From the NCBI GenBank assembly GCA_002746645.1, contig PDPU01000030.1, positions 1-64,000 on the forward strand: DNA of 64,000 nt, in the 5' to 3' direction. A program made the position numbers and the translations under genes. Positions 8,135-18,246 of the stretch are shown here, piece by piece. The DNA is from Gammaproteobacteria bacterium. GTDB lineage: Bacteria; Pseudomonadota; Gammaproteobacteria; Granulosicoccales; Granulosicoccaceae. The notes below the pieces were generated by a model. It did not search any database. It saw only the letters and a list, made by a program, of their open reading frames with translations, and was not told the DNA's origin. Each line of letters starts with the position of its first letter. The stretch's first letter is position 1.

Positions 8135-8892
8135 TGTCAAGCATCGTCCGAATCCGAAACCTTGCGGTCGGCTACCCGGGCCTGACCCTGTTCCGACAAC
8201 TCTCGATCGACATCGAGGCGGGTTGGACCCTCGCCGTACTGGGTGCCAACGGTGCCGGCAAGAGCACGCTCGTCAAGACGTTGCTCGGCCTCATGTCGCC
8301 ACTCGAAGGGCGTATCGAATGGCCGGCGGGACGCCCCCACGAGATCGCTTATCTCGCCCAGATGACGGAGTTCGATCGGCGCTTTCCCATCCGCGTCAGG
8401 GATCTCGCCGCCATGGGCCAGTGGAAAGGTCTCGGCCTGACTTCAGGGCTCGACCGCGCACGTCGTGCGCAGGTCATCGAGGCACTCGAACAGGCGGGGG
8501 TTGCCGACATTGCCGATCGCTCGCTGCATACCCTTTCCGGCGGTCAGCTGCAACGCACGCTGTTCGCACGCGTGATCATGCAGGATGCGCCGCTGATCCT
8601 GCTCGACGAACCCTTTGCCGCAGTCGACCAGAGCACCGAAGCACATCTGCTCGGCATCATCGAACGCTGGCGCGAAGAGGGTCGTGCCGTGCTGCTGGTG
8701 GTACACGACCTCTCGTCGGTACTCGACCATTGCAGCCATGCGCTGCTGCTCGGCGGTGGCGAAGCCAGCCACGGTCTCGTGAACGACGTGCTGACGCCGC
8801 AAAAGCTGGTGCAGCAGGGCTATCTGTCCGCAAGCCAGGCCGATTGGATGTTCCGCGGACGCAGGACCAACGGGGAGACCACACATGCTTGA
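8134..8892 (+). CDS. Metal-type ABC transporter ATPase (ZnuC-like), candidate cobalt importer
   Basis: The 252-aa ATPase has Walker A GANGAGKST, the signature [15 protein letters not shown], Walker B LILLDEPFAAVD and the switch His in VVHDLSSVLDHC. It resembles ZnuC/MntB ATPases of the Zn/Mn family. The start at 8134 is chosen because its ATG overlaps the stop of the small membrane protein; an in-frame ATG at 7936 would add 66 residues of leader sequence with no homology. The cobalamin riboswitch and the cob genes in the same transcript suggest the cargo is cobalt rather than zinc or manganese. Confidence 0.88.
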   Translation: MSSIVRIRNLAVGYPGLTLFRQLSIDIEAGWTLAVLGANGAGKSTLVKTLLGLMSPLEGRIEWPAGRPHEIAYLAQMTEFDRRFPIRVRDLAAMGQWKGLGLTSGLDRARRAQVIEALEQAGVADIADRSLHTLSGGQLQRTLFARVIMQDAPLILLDEPFAAVDQSTEAHLLGIIERWREEGRAVLLVVHDLSSVLDHCSHALLLGGGEASHGLVNDVLTPQKLVQQGYLSASQADWMFRGRRTNGETTHA

Positions 8893-9799
8893 ACTGCTCA
8901 ACGAGATGTGGGATTACGCCTTCATGCGCCGCGCCTTGGTGGCCACCACCGTGCTGTCGGTGTCGGTGACACCCGTCGGTGCCTTCCTGGTACTGCGGCG
9001 CCTGTCGCTGGCGGGCGAAGCCATGGCCCACGCGATAACCCCGGGCGTGGTGATCGGCTTCGTGACCGCCGGACTCTCGGTGATGTCCTTGCTGCTCGGC
9101 GGCCTGATCGCGGGCGTCGGCGTGGCCATCCTCACCGCCTTGCTGGCACGGAAGACCATCCTCCGCAGCGACGCCAGCCTCGCCTCGCTCTACCTCATCG
9201 CCCTGGCCACCGGCATCTTCATTCTTTCGGCAGCCGGTTCGGCGGTGCCGCTGAAGAGCTTCCTGTTCGGATCCATTCTCGGCATCAACGACGCGTCGAT
9301 GATGCTGGTGGCCAGTGTCGCAACGATCACCCTCGTGGCTTTCGCGCTGTTGCTGCGCCCACTCATCGCCAATACCTGCGACCCGGTCTTCTTCGAATCC
9401 CAGAGCCGTTATCCCTGGCTGATCGAACAGGTCTTCATGCTGCTTCTCGTGCTGAATCTGCTGGCCGCCTTCAAGACCCTCGGCACACTGATGGCAGTGG
9501 GGCTGATGGTCCTGCCGGCCACCGCGGCACGCTACTGGGCCAGCACCATTACCACGCAGCTCATACTGGGCTTCCTGTTTTCGCTGGCGAGCTGCTGGAT
9601 CGGTCTTGCGTTGTCCTATATCTTTTCCGAAACCCCCTCCGGCCCGGCCATCGTGCTGGTCGCCGGTGGTTTCTTCATACTGTCGGCGATCTTCGGTCCT
9701 CTCGGCTTCGGTGGACAATCCGGACGAGCTTCCACAGACGACACGACAACCGACACCACTGCGTCGAACCACGACCTTACCAGGGAGAAAACCCCATGA
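8885..9799 (+). CDS. Metal-type ABC transporter permease (ZnuB-like)
   Basis: The 304-aa inner-membrane protein of the ABC-3 family has about eight or nine helices. It includes the family segments GAFLVLRRLSLAGEAMAHA (ATPase-contact region), FLFGSILGI and LMAVGLMVLPATAARYW. It overlaps the ATPase gene by eight bases and the binding-protein gene by four. The last 30 residues are hydrophilic and Thr/Asp-rich, an extra cytoplasmic or periplasmic tail. It should form the channel of the riboswitch-controlled importer. Confidence 0.9.
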   Translation: MLELLNEMWDYAFMRRALVATTVLSVSVTPVGAFLVLRRLSLAGEAMAHAITPGVVIGFVTAGLSVMSLLLGGLIAGVGVAILTALLARKTILRSDASLASLYLIALATGIFILSAAGSAVPLKSFLFGSILGINDASMMLVASVATITLVAFALLLRPLIANTCDPVFFESQSRYPWLIEQVFMLLLVLNLLAAFKTLGTLMAVGLMVLPATAARYWASTITTQLILGFLFSLASCWIGLALSYIFSETPSGPAIVLVAGGFFILSAIFGPLGFGGQSGRASTDDTTTDTTASNHDLTREKTP

Positions 9800-10707
9800 A
9801 CCCGATGCGTACCATCGATCCGATCAAGACAGTCCGCACAGGCCTCGTTGCAGCCGCGATTGCGCTGACGACGAGCCCGGCCCTCGCCAAGGATGACCTG
9901 CATATCGTCGCCAGCTTTTCGATCCTCGGCGACATGGTCGAACAGGTCGTGGGCGACTTTGCCAGCGTGACCACCATCGTCGGCCCCGACGCCGATGCAC
10001 ACGTCTATCAACCCGCGGTCGAGGATGCGCGCGCGGTTGCCGATGCCGACGTGATCTTCGTCAACGGGCTCGGTTTCGAGACCTGGTCCGACACGCTGAT
10101 CGCCGAGTCCGGCACCGACGCCCAGGTGTTCGTCGCCACCGAAGGCATCAGACCCGTACTCGTCGACGGCAAGACCGACCCTCACGCCTGGAATTCACTG
10201 AAGAACGGCATGGTCTACGTGCAGAACATCGCGAAAGACCTCTCCGCCGTCATGCCCGAGCACGCCGAGGACTTCACCGTCAACGCCGAGGCCTACATCG
10301 CCAGACTCGAGGAACTCGATGCCGAAGCCACGAACAGGCTGGCCGAACTCCCCGAAGACCGTCGCACGGTGGTTACCGCACACGACGCCTTCGGCTATCT
10401 GGCGGAAGCCTATGACCTGAAATTCCTCGCGCCGGTGGGCATCGACACCGAAGCCGAGCCCTCGGCACAGGATCTCGCCACGCTGATCAGCCAGCTCAAG
10501 ACCGATGGTGCGGCAGCCCTGTTCGTCGAGAACATCACGAACCCGGCACTCGTGCAGCAGATTTCCGATGAAACCGGCATCGAACTCGGCGGCCGCCTCT
10601 TTTCCGATGCACTTTCCGAGCGCGGTGGCCCGGCCACGAGCTACGAAGCCATGTTCAGGCACAATCTCGATACACTGATCGCGGCGCTCGACAAGTACTC
10701 GAACTGA
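9796..10707 (+). CDS. Metal-binding protein of cluster A-I (ZnuA/TroA-like)
   Basis: The 303-aa protein has a signal peptide ending near SPALAK. It shows the four metal-site positions of the family: His69 in DADAHVYQP, His130 in TDPHAW, His196 in VTAHDAFGYLA and Asp271 in LFSDALS. The third ligand is His (ZnuA-like) rather than the Glu of Mn-type PsaA/MntC proteins. There is no His-rich acidic loop of the kind common in zinc-specific ZnuA. The start at 9796 makes an ATGA overlap with the permease stop. It delivers a divalent metal to the adjacent permease. Cobalt is inferred from the riboswitch and the cob genes; zinc remains possible. Confidence 0.88.
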   Translation: MNPMRTIDPIKTVRTGLVAAAIALTTSPALAKDDLHIVASFSILGDMVEQVVGDFASVTTIVGPDADAHVYQPAVEDARAVADADVIFVNGLGFETWSDTLIAESGTDAQVFVATEGIRPVLVDGKTDPHAWNSLKNGMVYVQNIAKDLSAVMPEHAEDFTVNAEAYIARLEELDAEATNRLAELPEDRRTVVTAHDAFGYLAEAYDLKFLAPVGIDTEAEPSAQDLATLISQLKTDGAAALFVENITNPALVQQISDETGIELGGRLFSDALSERGGPATSYEAMFRHNLDTLIAALDKYSN

Positions 10708-10740
10708 CGTCGCCGAACGTCGGACCACTCGACAGGAACC

Positions 10741-11634
10741 ATGTCAACCCAGACCGCGATAACCAGCCCCTGTACCGGCATCTGCACGCTCGACGAAACC
10801 ACCGGGTGGTGCCTCGGCTGCGCCCGCAGTCGCGATGAAATCGCGGGTTGGCGCAAGGAGAGCGACAGCTGGCGCGAAGCAGTCTGGGCCGAGTTGCCCG
10901 AGCGCCTCGCACAACTTGGCGTTGCCGGACAGCGCCTGCCCTGGACGACCGACGATACCCGCCGCTTCGTGGCGGAATCGCTCGGTCGGGGTACGGGTAC
11001 CTGGGTCATGGGAGTGGTCGGAGCCGTGGCCGAGTTTGCACCCGCGCCCGGTGAAGCCGTGTCGGTCACGGTCGAGGACGACACGGTCACGGCACACACC
11101 CGCGGCGGGGCGCTGCGCATGATCATCAACGATGATGTTCGCGCCCTGACCTTCGATCAGCCAACCGACGACGGCAAGGCTCGCTCCCGCATCGCGATTG
11201 CCGTCAAGCGCAAGAAGCGGCAGCTGCCAGTCGCCCTCGGAGTCACTGATCTGGGTGAAGACCGGGAAGCCCTGATCGCTCGGGACTCGGGCCACCTGTT
11301 CGATCTCGGCCTCGGCCGCGAGGAGTCGCGGTTCTGTGTGCGGGTTGCCGCAGGCAGGGCGCGCACCGCTCTGGAAAATGTCGCCGATCGGCCCTTTGCC
11401 GAAGCCCTGCCGGCATTCGGCAGCGAACTGCTTGCCGACAGCCCGACCAGGGTCGTCGAAACCGTGCTGGGCAGGATCGAGGTGCAAGGCGCCATTCCGC
11501 ATCCCGACGAGCGGTCGCCGGACGGCCCGCACACGCATCTGCTGCCGAATCAGCTCGCCACGGAACTGGCCACGCCCGTGGACATGCCACTGCCGGATCC
11601 GTATCTGCCCGGAGCGCTGTTCTACCCCGCGTGA
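10741..11634 (+). CDS. DUF1289 protein with large uncharacterised C-terminal domain
   Basis: This 297-aa protein begins with a DUF1289 module. Four cysteines (residues 11, 15, 24 and 27) lie in SPCTGICTLDETTGWCLGC, followed by ARSRDEIAGW, consistent with a small metal or iron-sulfur site. Most DUF1289 proteins are only 60-100 residues. Here about 220 further residues follow that I do not recognise, ending in a conserved-looking IPHPDERSPDGPHTHLLP segment. The gene sits between the metal importer and cobM in the riboswitch operon. A role in metal delivery or corrinoid synthesis is possible but unsupported by motif. Confidence 0.7.
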   Translation: MSTQTAITSPCTGICTLDETTGWCLGCARSRDEIAGWRKESDSWREAVWAELPERLAQLGVAGQRLPWTTDDTRRFVAESLGRGTGTWVMGVVGAVAEFAPAPGEAVSVTVEDDTVTAHTRGGALRMIINDDVRALTFDQPTDDGKARSRIAIAVKRKKRQLPVALGVTDLGEDREALIARDSGHLFDLGLGREESRFCVRVAAGRARTALENVADRPFAEALPAFGSELLADSPTRVVETVLGRIEVQGAIPHPDERSPDGPHTHLLPNQLATELATPVDMPLPDPYLPGALFYPA

Positions 11635-11690
11635 ACGCAGCCGACCCCGGTATGATCGTCCCCTGACAAGTCTCCTTCCCCTCGACATTC

Positions 11691-12467
11691 GTGACCATCC
11701 ACTTCATCGGCGCCGGCCCGGGTGCGGCAGACCTCATCACGCTGCGCGGGCGTGACCTCATCGCCGCCAGCCCGGTATGTCTGTACGCGGGCAGTCTGGT
11801 GCCCGAGGCACTGCTCGAACACTGCCCCGACGGCGCGCGCATCATCAACACGGCACCGATGCACCTCGACGACATCATCGCCGAGATGCAGGCTGCCCAC
11901 GACGCCGGCCATGACGTGGCGCGCCTGCATTCGGGCGATCTTTCGGTGTGGTCGGCCATGGGCGAACAACTGCGCCGCCTGCGGCAGGCCGGCATTCCCT
12001 ACGATGTCACGCCCGGTGTTCCCGCGTTCGCGGCCGCGGCCGCGGCCATCGGCAACGAACTCACCCTGCCCGGCGTCGCGCAATCGGTGGTGCTGACACG
12101 CACCACGGGCCGTGCATCGGCCATGCCCGAGCACGAAACACTCGAGAACTTTGCCCGCACCGGTGCCGTGCTCGCCATCCACCTCTCGATTCATGTGCTC
12201 GATGACGTGGTCGAGCGGCTCACGCCACACTACGGCGAAGACTGCCCCACGGTGGTTGTCTGGCGCGCCACCTGGCCAGACGAGCGTATCGTTCACGGAA
12301 CCCTCGCAACCATCCGGAGCGCGATCGGCGACAGCATGGAGCGCACGGCGCTGATACTCGTCGGACACACCATCAACAGCGAGCACTTTGCCGAAAGCCG
12401 CCTCTACGCGATGGACTACGACCGTCGTTTTCGTCCACTCGGCACCGACCCGAAATACCCCGAATGA
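11691..12467 (+). CDS. cobM: Precorrin-4 C11-methyltransferase CobM
   Basis: The 258-aa SAM-dependent methyltransferase is of the tetrapyrrole methylase fold. It has the N-terminal [29 protein letters not shown] (typical of CobM/CbiF), [15 protein letters not shown], and [23 protein letters not shown]. It methylates precorrin-4 at C11 to give precorrin-5. The start is GTG at 11691. Its last bases overlap the ATG of the next gene. The gap of 56 bp from the DUF1289 gene has no obvious terminator, so it likely shares the riboswitch transcript. Confidence 0.94.
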   Translation: MTIHFIGAGPGAADLITLRGRDLIAASPVCLYAGSLVPEALLEHCPDGARIINTAPMHLDDIIAEMQAAHDAGHDVARLHSGDLSVWSAMGEQLRRLRQAGIPYDVTPGVPAFAAAAAAIGNELTLPGVAQSVVLTRTTGRASAMPEHETLENFARTGAVLAIHLSIHVLDDVVERLTPHYGEDCPTVVVWRATWPDERIVHGTLATIRSAIGDSMERTALILVGHTINSEHFAESRLYAMDYDRRFRPLGTDPKYPE

Positions 12468-13867
12468 CGCCCGGGCTCGTGATTGCCGCCGCGAGTTCCG
12501 GTTCGGGCAAGACCACCGTGACCCTGGGTCTGCTCGCGGCCCTGCACGAAAGCGGGTTGAAGGTTCAACCCTTCAAATGCGGTCCGGACTACATCGACCC
12601 CGCCTTTCATACCGCCGTCGTCGGCAGACGCTCGATCAATCTCGACAGCTGGGCCATGTCCGCCGGCGTCATCCGCACGCAGGTGGCAAAGGCCTGCGAC
12701 GGGATGGATATCGCCATTGCCGAGGGAGCGATGGGACTGTTCGATGGTGCCGTCTCGCGAGGGGCATGCGGCAACGGGGCTGCGGCCGATGTCGCCACGG
12801 TCACTGCCTGGCCGGTGATTCTGGTGCTGGATGCAGCGTCGCAGGCACAGTCCGCCGCTGCCGTGGCGCACGGTTTCGCAACGTATCGCAACGATGTCTC
12901 GGTTGCCGGTGTCATTCTCAACAAGGTGGCATCGTCACGCCACGAAACACTGCTGAGAAAGGGATTCGAGAGCATCGACATCGACGTGCTCGGCGCCCTG
13001 CCGCGCAACGAGGCGGCAACCCTGCCGGGGCGCCACCTCGGCCTCGTGCAGGCAGCCGAACTGCCGGCACTTCAGACACAGCTTCGGGACATCGGCGCAA
13101 TGCTGAGCGAGCATTGCGATCTCGATGCCATGCTTGACCATGCGCGGCGGGCAGCACAGGAAGTGCGAACATGCCACGGCGAAGCACGGAGGCGCGATGG
13201 CGAAGCGAAGCCCGCCGAAGCGGCTCACGCGCAGCCGGTACTCGCCAACCCTCCCGGACAGCACATCGCCATTGCACGCGACGAAGCCTTCTCGTTTCTC
13301 TACCCGCACCAACTCGACGCCTGGCAATCCGCCGGTGCCACACTCTCCTTCTTCTCACCGCTCGCCGACGAAGCGCCCGACACTCGCGCCGATGTCTGCT
13401 GGCTGCCGGGAGGCTACCCCGAACTGCATGCCGCGCGTCTTGCCAACGCGCGCGCGTTTCGTTCCGGCATGCAGTCCTTCGCGCGTGATCGTTCGGTTCA
13501 CGGCGAGTGCGGAGGCTACATGGCCATGGGGGCCGGGCTTGTCGATGCCGAAGGCCAGCGCCACGAAATGCTCGGACTGCTCGGCCTCGAGACTTCGTTC
13601 GCCACACCACGCCGACACCTCGGCTATCGCCGTGCCCGGTTGCTCCACGACATTCCAGGTCATCATGCACATTCGATACTGCGCGGTCACGAGTTCCACT
13701 ATTCCACTGCGCTCGTACAGCCCGACCTGCCACTCGCCGACGTCACCGATGCCGCCGGCGATCCGGTGGCCGAAACCGGTGCCTGGCGCCGTGGACCGAG
13801 CGGCAACACGCTGAGCGGCTCCTACTTTCACCTGATTGCTGCCGACCCTTCTTCCCCGTCAACATGA
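12464..13867 (+). CDS. cobB: Cobyrinic acid a,c-diamide synthase (CobB/CbiA)
   Basis: The 467-aa glutamine-dependent amidase comprises an N-terminal ATP-binding domain ([22 protein letters not shown], then [13 protein letters not shown]) and a C-terminal class I glutamine amidotransferase domain ([14 protein letters not shown]; catalytic Cys in [12 protein letters not shown]). In the aerobic pathway it amidates hydrogenobyrinic acid. A low-complexity Arg/Ala/Glu stretch (about 226-262) separates the two domains and looks like an expanded linker. It is linked to cobM and cobA by ATGA overlaps on both sides. Confidence 0.93.
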   Translation: MTPGLVIAAASSGSGKTTVTLGLLAALHESGLKVQPFKCGPDYIDPAFHTAVVGRRSINLDSWAMSAGVIRTQVAKACDGMDIAIAEGAMGLFDGAVSRGACGNGAAADVATVTAWPVILVLDAASQAQSAAAVAHGFATYRNDVSVAGVILNKVASSRHETLLRKGFESIDIDVLGALPRNEAATLPGRHLGLVQAAELPALQTQLRDIGAMLSEHCDLDAMLDHARRAAQEVRTCHGEARRRDGEAKPAEAAHAQPVLANPPGQHIAIARDEAFSFLYPHQLDAWQSAGATLSFFSPLADEAPDTRADVCWLPGGYPELHAARLANARAFRSGMQSFARDRSVHGECGGYMAMGAGLVDAEGQRHEMLGLLGLETSFATPRRHLGYRRARLLHDIPGHHAHSILRGHEFHYSTALVQPDLPLADVTDAAGDPVAETGAWRRGPSGNTLSGSYFHLIAADPSSPST

Positions 13868-14604
13868 ACCAGGAATCCCGACAGAATTCGCTCGTGTCGA
13901 TCGTGTCATCCGGCCCCGGCGATCCCGAACTGCTTACCGTCAAGGCCGCGCAACGCATCCGCGAAGCCGACGTGATCCTGCACGACGACCTCTCCGCCGG
14001 CGCGATGCTCGCCACAGCGCGTGACGATGCCGATATCGTGGCCGTCGGCAAACGCGCCGGCAAACGCTCCTTCAAACAGGAGCACGTCAATCGCCTGCTG
14101 ATCGACTACGCACGCAGTCACGCCAGCGTCGTTCGACTCAAATCGGGCGACGCCGGCATCTTCGGACGGCTCGAGGAAGAGATTCGGGCGCTTCACGAAG
14201 CCGGTATCGCGTACGAGATCATTCCCGGCGTTCCGGCGGCCTGCGCGGCAGCGGCAGCGGCCCACATGCCCCTGACGCGCCGTCTGGCGGCAAGACGCCT
14301 GCAGTTCATCACCGGCACCGACGTCACCGGCTCCCTGCCCGAAGACCTCAACATGGCTGCACTGACCGACACCGATGCGACAACGGCGGTGTACATGGGA
14401 CGGCGCTCCTTCCCGCAACTCGCGCAATTGCTGATCGACAACGGACTCGCGCCGGATACGCCTGCCGTGCTGGCCGAATCGGTCGCTCGTGCCGACGAAA
14501 GTCTGACCCGAAGCACCGTGGCCGAACTGGCGCAATCCATTACCGAGGAGACGGGAACCCGGCCAGCGCTCATTCTCTACGGAGCCCTGATGGAATCGCT
14601 GTAG
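13864..14604 (+). CDS. cobA: Uroporphyrinogen-III C-methyltransferase CobA (SUMT)
   Basis: The 246-aa methylase converts uroporphyrinogen III to precorrin-2, the entry into corrinoid (and siroheme) synthesis. Motifs are SIVSSGPGDPELLTVKAA, ILHDDLSA, VGKRAGKRSFKQEHVN, VRLKSGDAGIFGR (the DPxxFGR-like loop with Ala), IIPGVPAACAAAAAAHMPLTRR and ATTAVYMG. The start at 13864 overlaps the cobB stop; upstream in-frame ATGs lie inside cobB. There is no CysG-type dehydrogenase/ferrochelatase domain, so this is a stand-alone SUMT. Confidence 0.92.
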   Translation: MNQESRQNSLVSIVSSGPGDPELLTVKAAQRIREADVILHDDLSAGAMLATARDDADIVAVGKRAGKRSFKQEHVNRLLIDYARSHASVVRLKSGDAGIFGRLEEEIRALHEAGIAYEIIPGVPAACAAAAAAHMPLTRRLAARRLQFITGTDVTGSLPEDLNMAALTDTDATTAVYMGRRSFPQLAQLLIDNGLAPDTPAVLAESVARADESLTRSTVAELAQSITEETGTRPALILYGALMESL

Positions 14605-14613
14605 GCTGCACTC

Positions 14614-15405
14614 ATGATCGAACTCGTTCTTGTCGGCATCGGTACCGGCAATCCCGACCACCTCACACGGGAAGCTTCCCGTGCCATCCGCCATGCCGAC
14701 CTCATCCTGGTGCCGCTCAAGGGGGGCGAACGCGGCAGCCTCGCAGCGCTCCGGCAACGCATCATCGCTGCCGAGACCGACATGGCACTCGCCGAGAGTG
14801 AATCGACACCCGGCACGCCTTCACCCGTGGTCGTCGAGTTTCCGATGCCCGACCGCGATCCGTCCATCAGCGACTATCGCGAACGTGTCGATCAATGGCA
14901 TGCCGGCATTGCCACCGTCTGGGAAGACACGATCCGACAACACGTCGGCGCAATGTCATCGGCCACGGTAGCGCTGCTGATCTGGGGTGATCCTTCGCTC
15001 TACGATTCCAGCCTGCGCATCACCGAGCGACTGAAATCCCGGCTGCCACTGTCCTGCCGGGTCATTCCCGGCATCACCGCCATTCAGGCCTTGTGTGCCG
15101 CACACGCGATTCCGCTCAATACCGTGGGCGCGCCCGTTCACGTCACCACCGGCCGACGACTCGCGCGAACCGGTTGGCCTGCCGACGTCGACACGGTGGT
15201 GGTCATGCTCGACGGCAACTGCGCCTTCACGACCCTCGACATGCCGGACGTGCACATCTGGTGGGGCGCCTACGTTGCAATGGAGGAAGAAATCCTGATC
15301 AGTGGCCCTCTGCACGCCGTGGCCCGGGAAATCGTCGATACGCGGGCAAGGGCGCGCGAGGTGCAGGGATGGATCATGGACATCTATCTGCTGCGCCGCG
15401 GATGA
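14614..15405 (+). CDS. cobF: Precorrin-6A synthase (deacetylating) CobF
   Basis: The 263-aa methylase is of the CobF type, which methylates C1 and extrudes the acetyl group in the aerobic (oxygen-dependent) pathway. Motifs are VLVGIGTGNPDHLTREA, ADLILVPLKGG, LIWGDPSLYDSSLRI, CRVIPGITAIQALCAAHAIPLN and GAYVAMEEEI. Together with cobK it marks the aerobic route rather than the CbiD/CbiJ anaerobic one. It begins 9 bp after cobA and is the last cob gene of the transcript; the remaining corrin genes (cobI, G, J, L, H, NST) must lie elsewhere. Confidence 0.94.
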   Translation: MIELVLVGIGTGNPDHLTREASRAIRHADLILVPLKGGERGSLAALRQRIIAAETDMALAESESTPGTPSPVVVEFPMPDRDPSISDYRERVDQWHAGIATVWEDTIRQHVGAMSSATVALLIWGDPSLYDSSLRITERLKSRLPLSCRVIPGITAIQALCAAHAIPLNTVGAPVHVTTGRRLARTGWPADVDTVVVMLDGNCAFTTLDMPDVHIWWGAYVAMEEEILISGPLHAVAREIVDTRARAREVQGWIMDIYLLRRG

Positions 15406-15441
15406 GCAGAAAAGTGCCTGTTTGACAGCCTGAAAGGCTGT

Positions 15442-15470
15442 TGATATCGTTGCCTTTTGTTGAGAATGAT
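15442..15470 (+). promoter_or_regulatory. Candidate promoter of the exbB-tonB operon
   Basis: TTGATA (15442-15447) and AATGAT (15465-15470) are spaced by 17 bp. The -10 box lies inside the Fur palindrome, the usual layout for iron repression. A second option is TTGACA (15422-15427) with TATCGT (15445-15450). Confidence 0.45.
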
Positions 15471-15475
15471 TCTCA
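15461..15475 (+). promoter_or_regulatory. Fur box
   Basis: TGAGAATGATTCTCA is a 7-1-7 palindrome matching the core Fur operator. It lies 73 bp before exbB and over a candidate -10 box, so iron-replete Fur should repress exbB-exbD-exbD2-tonB. Confidence 0.85.
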
Positions 15476-15547
15476 GGGATCACATGGATTCCGTGAGCAC
15501 GTCAGCGTGCCGACAAACCCGATACCCCTCCCGACGACATCCACCCA

Positions 15548-16285
15548 ATGACACAGGATCTTCTTGCCCGGCTGCCCGATTCCCTGCAATACCTCGTGTC
15601 GAGTGGCGGTGTGGTCGTTGCCATCCTGCTGGTCATGGCCGTGCTTCTGACGACCGTGTTCCTCGTGAAAATCTGGCAACTGTGGCATGCTGGCGTGCTG
15701 TTTTCGGTAGCAACGAAACGGGTACACAAGGCCATTGATGCGCACATTGACGGTGCAGGAAGCGCACCACCACACCAGACTGCTCGACAACTGCCTGCCG
15801 AGCAGATGGCTGCCGATATCGTTACCCTCGCCTACAGTCATCGGCTCCGTGGGGCACCATTGGTCGCCGAGGCCAGGCGTCAGCTCGAGCACTACCAGCG
15901 GCGTCTGCGTTCCCATCTGCCATTGATGGAACTGATCGCCACGCTTTCACCCTCCCTCGGGTTGCTGGGCACCGTGCTGGGCATGATTCAGGCATTTCGT
16001 GCCATGGAACTGGCCGGGCGCGATGTCGACCCCGCGGTACTGTCCGGCGGCATCTGGCAGGCCCTGCTGACCACGGCTGTGGGGCTCGCCGTTGCCATTC
16101 CCGCCATCATTCTGCTGAACTGGTTGTCACGACGTATCGACACGCATCTCGGCAACATCGACGACCAGATTTCCCGCGTGCTGAATTTCGCTCCTGCAGA
16201 CGCGGACACAGCCGCAACGGGCGCGCTTCCGGTCAACGAACAGCTCTCCGCCTCCGTTCGGAATCAGCGACATGCTGCTAACTGA
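15548..16285 (+). CDS. exbB: ExbB/TolQ-type proton channel protein
   Basis: The 245-aa inner-membrane protein of the MotA/TolQ/ExbB family has a first membrane helix around residues 20-42 and the diagnostic LPLMELIATLSPSLGLLGTVLGMIQAF helix. A third helix follows (SGGIWQALLTTAVGLAVAIPAIILLNWL). It forms the pentameric channel that powers TonB. The Fur box upstream and exbD-exbD2-tonB downstream identify it as ExbB rather than TolQ. It overlaps exbD by 14 bp. Confidence 0.93.
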   Translation: MTQDLLARLPDSLQYLVSSGGVVVAILLVMAVLLTTVFLVKIWQLWHAGVLFSVATKRVHKAIDAHIDGAGSAPPHQTARQLPAEQMAADIVTLAYSHRLRGAPLVAEARRQLEHYQRRLRSHLPLMELIATLSPSLGLLGTVLGMIQAFRAMELAGRDVDPAVLSGGIWQALLTTAVGLAVAIPAIILLNWLSRRIDTHLGNIDDQISRVLNFAPADADTAATGALPVNEQLSASVRNQRHAAN

Positions 16286-16682
16286 TCAATCACATCATCG
16301 CCCAGTGGGCATTACCTTGACGCCACTCGTTGACGTGGTGTTCATCCTGCTGTTGTTCTTCATGCTCTCTTCGACCTTCGACCGCCTGCAACAGATTTCG
16401 GTCAACGCACCGAAAGGTGCGCAGGTAACCACACCCGAGCCCACATCACGCGTGCAACTGCTCGTGATCGACGATGCAACCGTCATGCTCGACGGCCAGA
16501 CCATGCGACGTGACAGCGAGGCATTCAGGAAGGCCGCCACCGAGTGGAAGGCAGACTCGCGCCCGATTGCCGTGGGCGGGCGTGAGGGCGCGACGATACA
16601 GGATCTCGTGAGCCTGCTCGACCAGCTCGGCAAGGCCGGTCTCGAAAACACGGGCCTGTTCGAATCGGTTCCGGCCCCGTGA
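16272..16682 (+). CDS. exbD: ExbD, proton-conducting partner (Asp present)
   Basis: The 136-aa single-pass protein has a TM helix TLTPLVDVVFILLLFFMLS. Asp21 occupies the position of the essential protonatable Asp of ExbD/TolR. The periplasmic domain ends with VGGREGATIQDLVSLLDQLGKAG, typical for ExbD. It overlaps both exbB and the second exbD gene. See exbD2 for the contrast in the key residue. Confidence 0.92.
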   Translation: MLLTDQSHHRPVGITLTPLVDVVFILLLFFMLSSTFDRLQQISVNAPKGAQVTTPEPTSRVQLLVIDDATVMLDGQTMRRDSEAFRKAATEWKADSRPIAVGGREGATIQDLVSLLDQLGKAGLENTGLFESVPAP

Positions 16683-17241
16683 GTCTCCTGAAATCCGACG
16701 CCAGGGCAGTCGGCACGGCAACCGGCGCGACAACCGACAACAGTGTCCTGCCGCTGATCAATGTCGTGTTTCTGCTCCTCATGTTCTTCATGATTGCTGG
16801 TCAGATCACCCGCAGCAGCAGCGTGGACGCCCTGCCCGAATCAGCCAGCGAGGACGACATCGCCGAGCGCAGAGTCCAACTGGAAATACTCGCCGCGGGG
16901 GAGATCCGCATCGACGGCGAGCCGGTCGATGGTCCACTCGTCACTGCGCTGCGCGATCATTTTGAAACCCTGCGGACGAGCGCCGATACGACCGCACCGG
17001 ACTCGAAAACATCGGACTCGAAAGCGACGGACACAGAAGCACCGGACACGAAAGTGCCGGACACGAAAGTGCCGGACACGGCAGCGCCTGGCAACATTAC
17101 CGCCGAGACCGAACCCGATGAACAGGAGGTGCTGATCGTCTACATCGAACAGGCACTGGATGTCGGCGAGCTTGACCCCGTACTGCGCGCAATGCGTGAA
17201 CTGCAATTCTCCCGGCTGCAGATCGTGACTCGACCACTGCG

Positions 17242-17245
<4 letters not shown>
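16679..17245 (+). CDS. Second ExbD-like protein lacking the membrane Asp
   Basis: The 188-aa ExbD paralogue starts at GTG 16679, overlapping the first exbD stop. Its TM helix reads [18 protein letters not shown], so Asn28 stands where ExbD needs Asp; the codon is AAT. A periplasmic ExbD-type domain follows but is split by a Thr/Asp/Lys/Pro repeat (about 102-140, units such as [13 protein letters not shown]). The C-terminus resumes a normal ExbD fold ([25 protein letters not shown]). It probably forms a mixed dimer with the first ExbD, in which only one chain can carry the proton. Confidence 0.85.
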
Positions 17246-18138
<893 letters not shown>

Positions 18139-18246
18139 GTGTGCGGCGAAGCCTGACCGTATCGCATCGATTCCGACAGTCTCGACGGCAGCAGCGACTT
18201 CGGCGCTGTCAGCGCCCGGCCTGCGAAAACCCGGCCATCTTCAGAA

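Noticed and set aside
8908..9795. Long N-terminal extension of the ZnuA-like gene
   Set aside because: The extension overlaps the permease gene and is Arg/His-rich; the ATGA overlap and signal peptide place the start at 9796.
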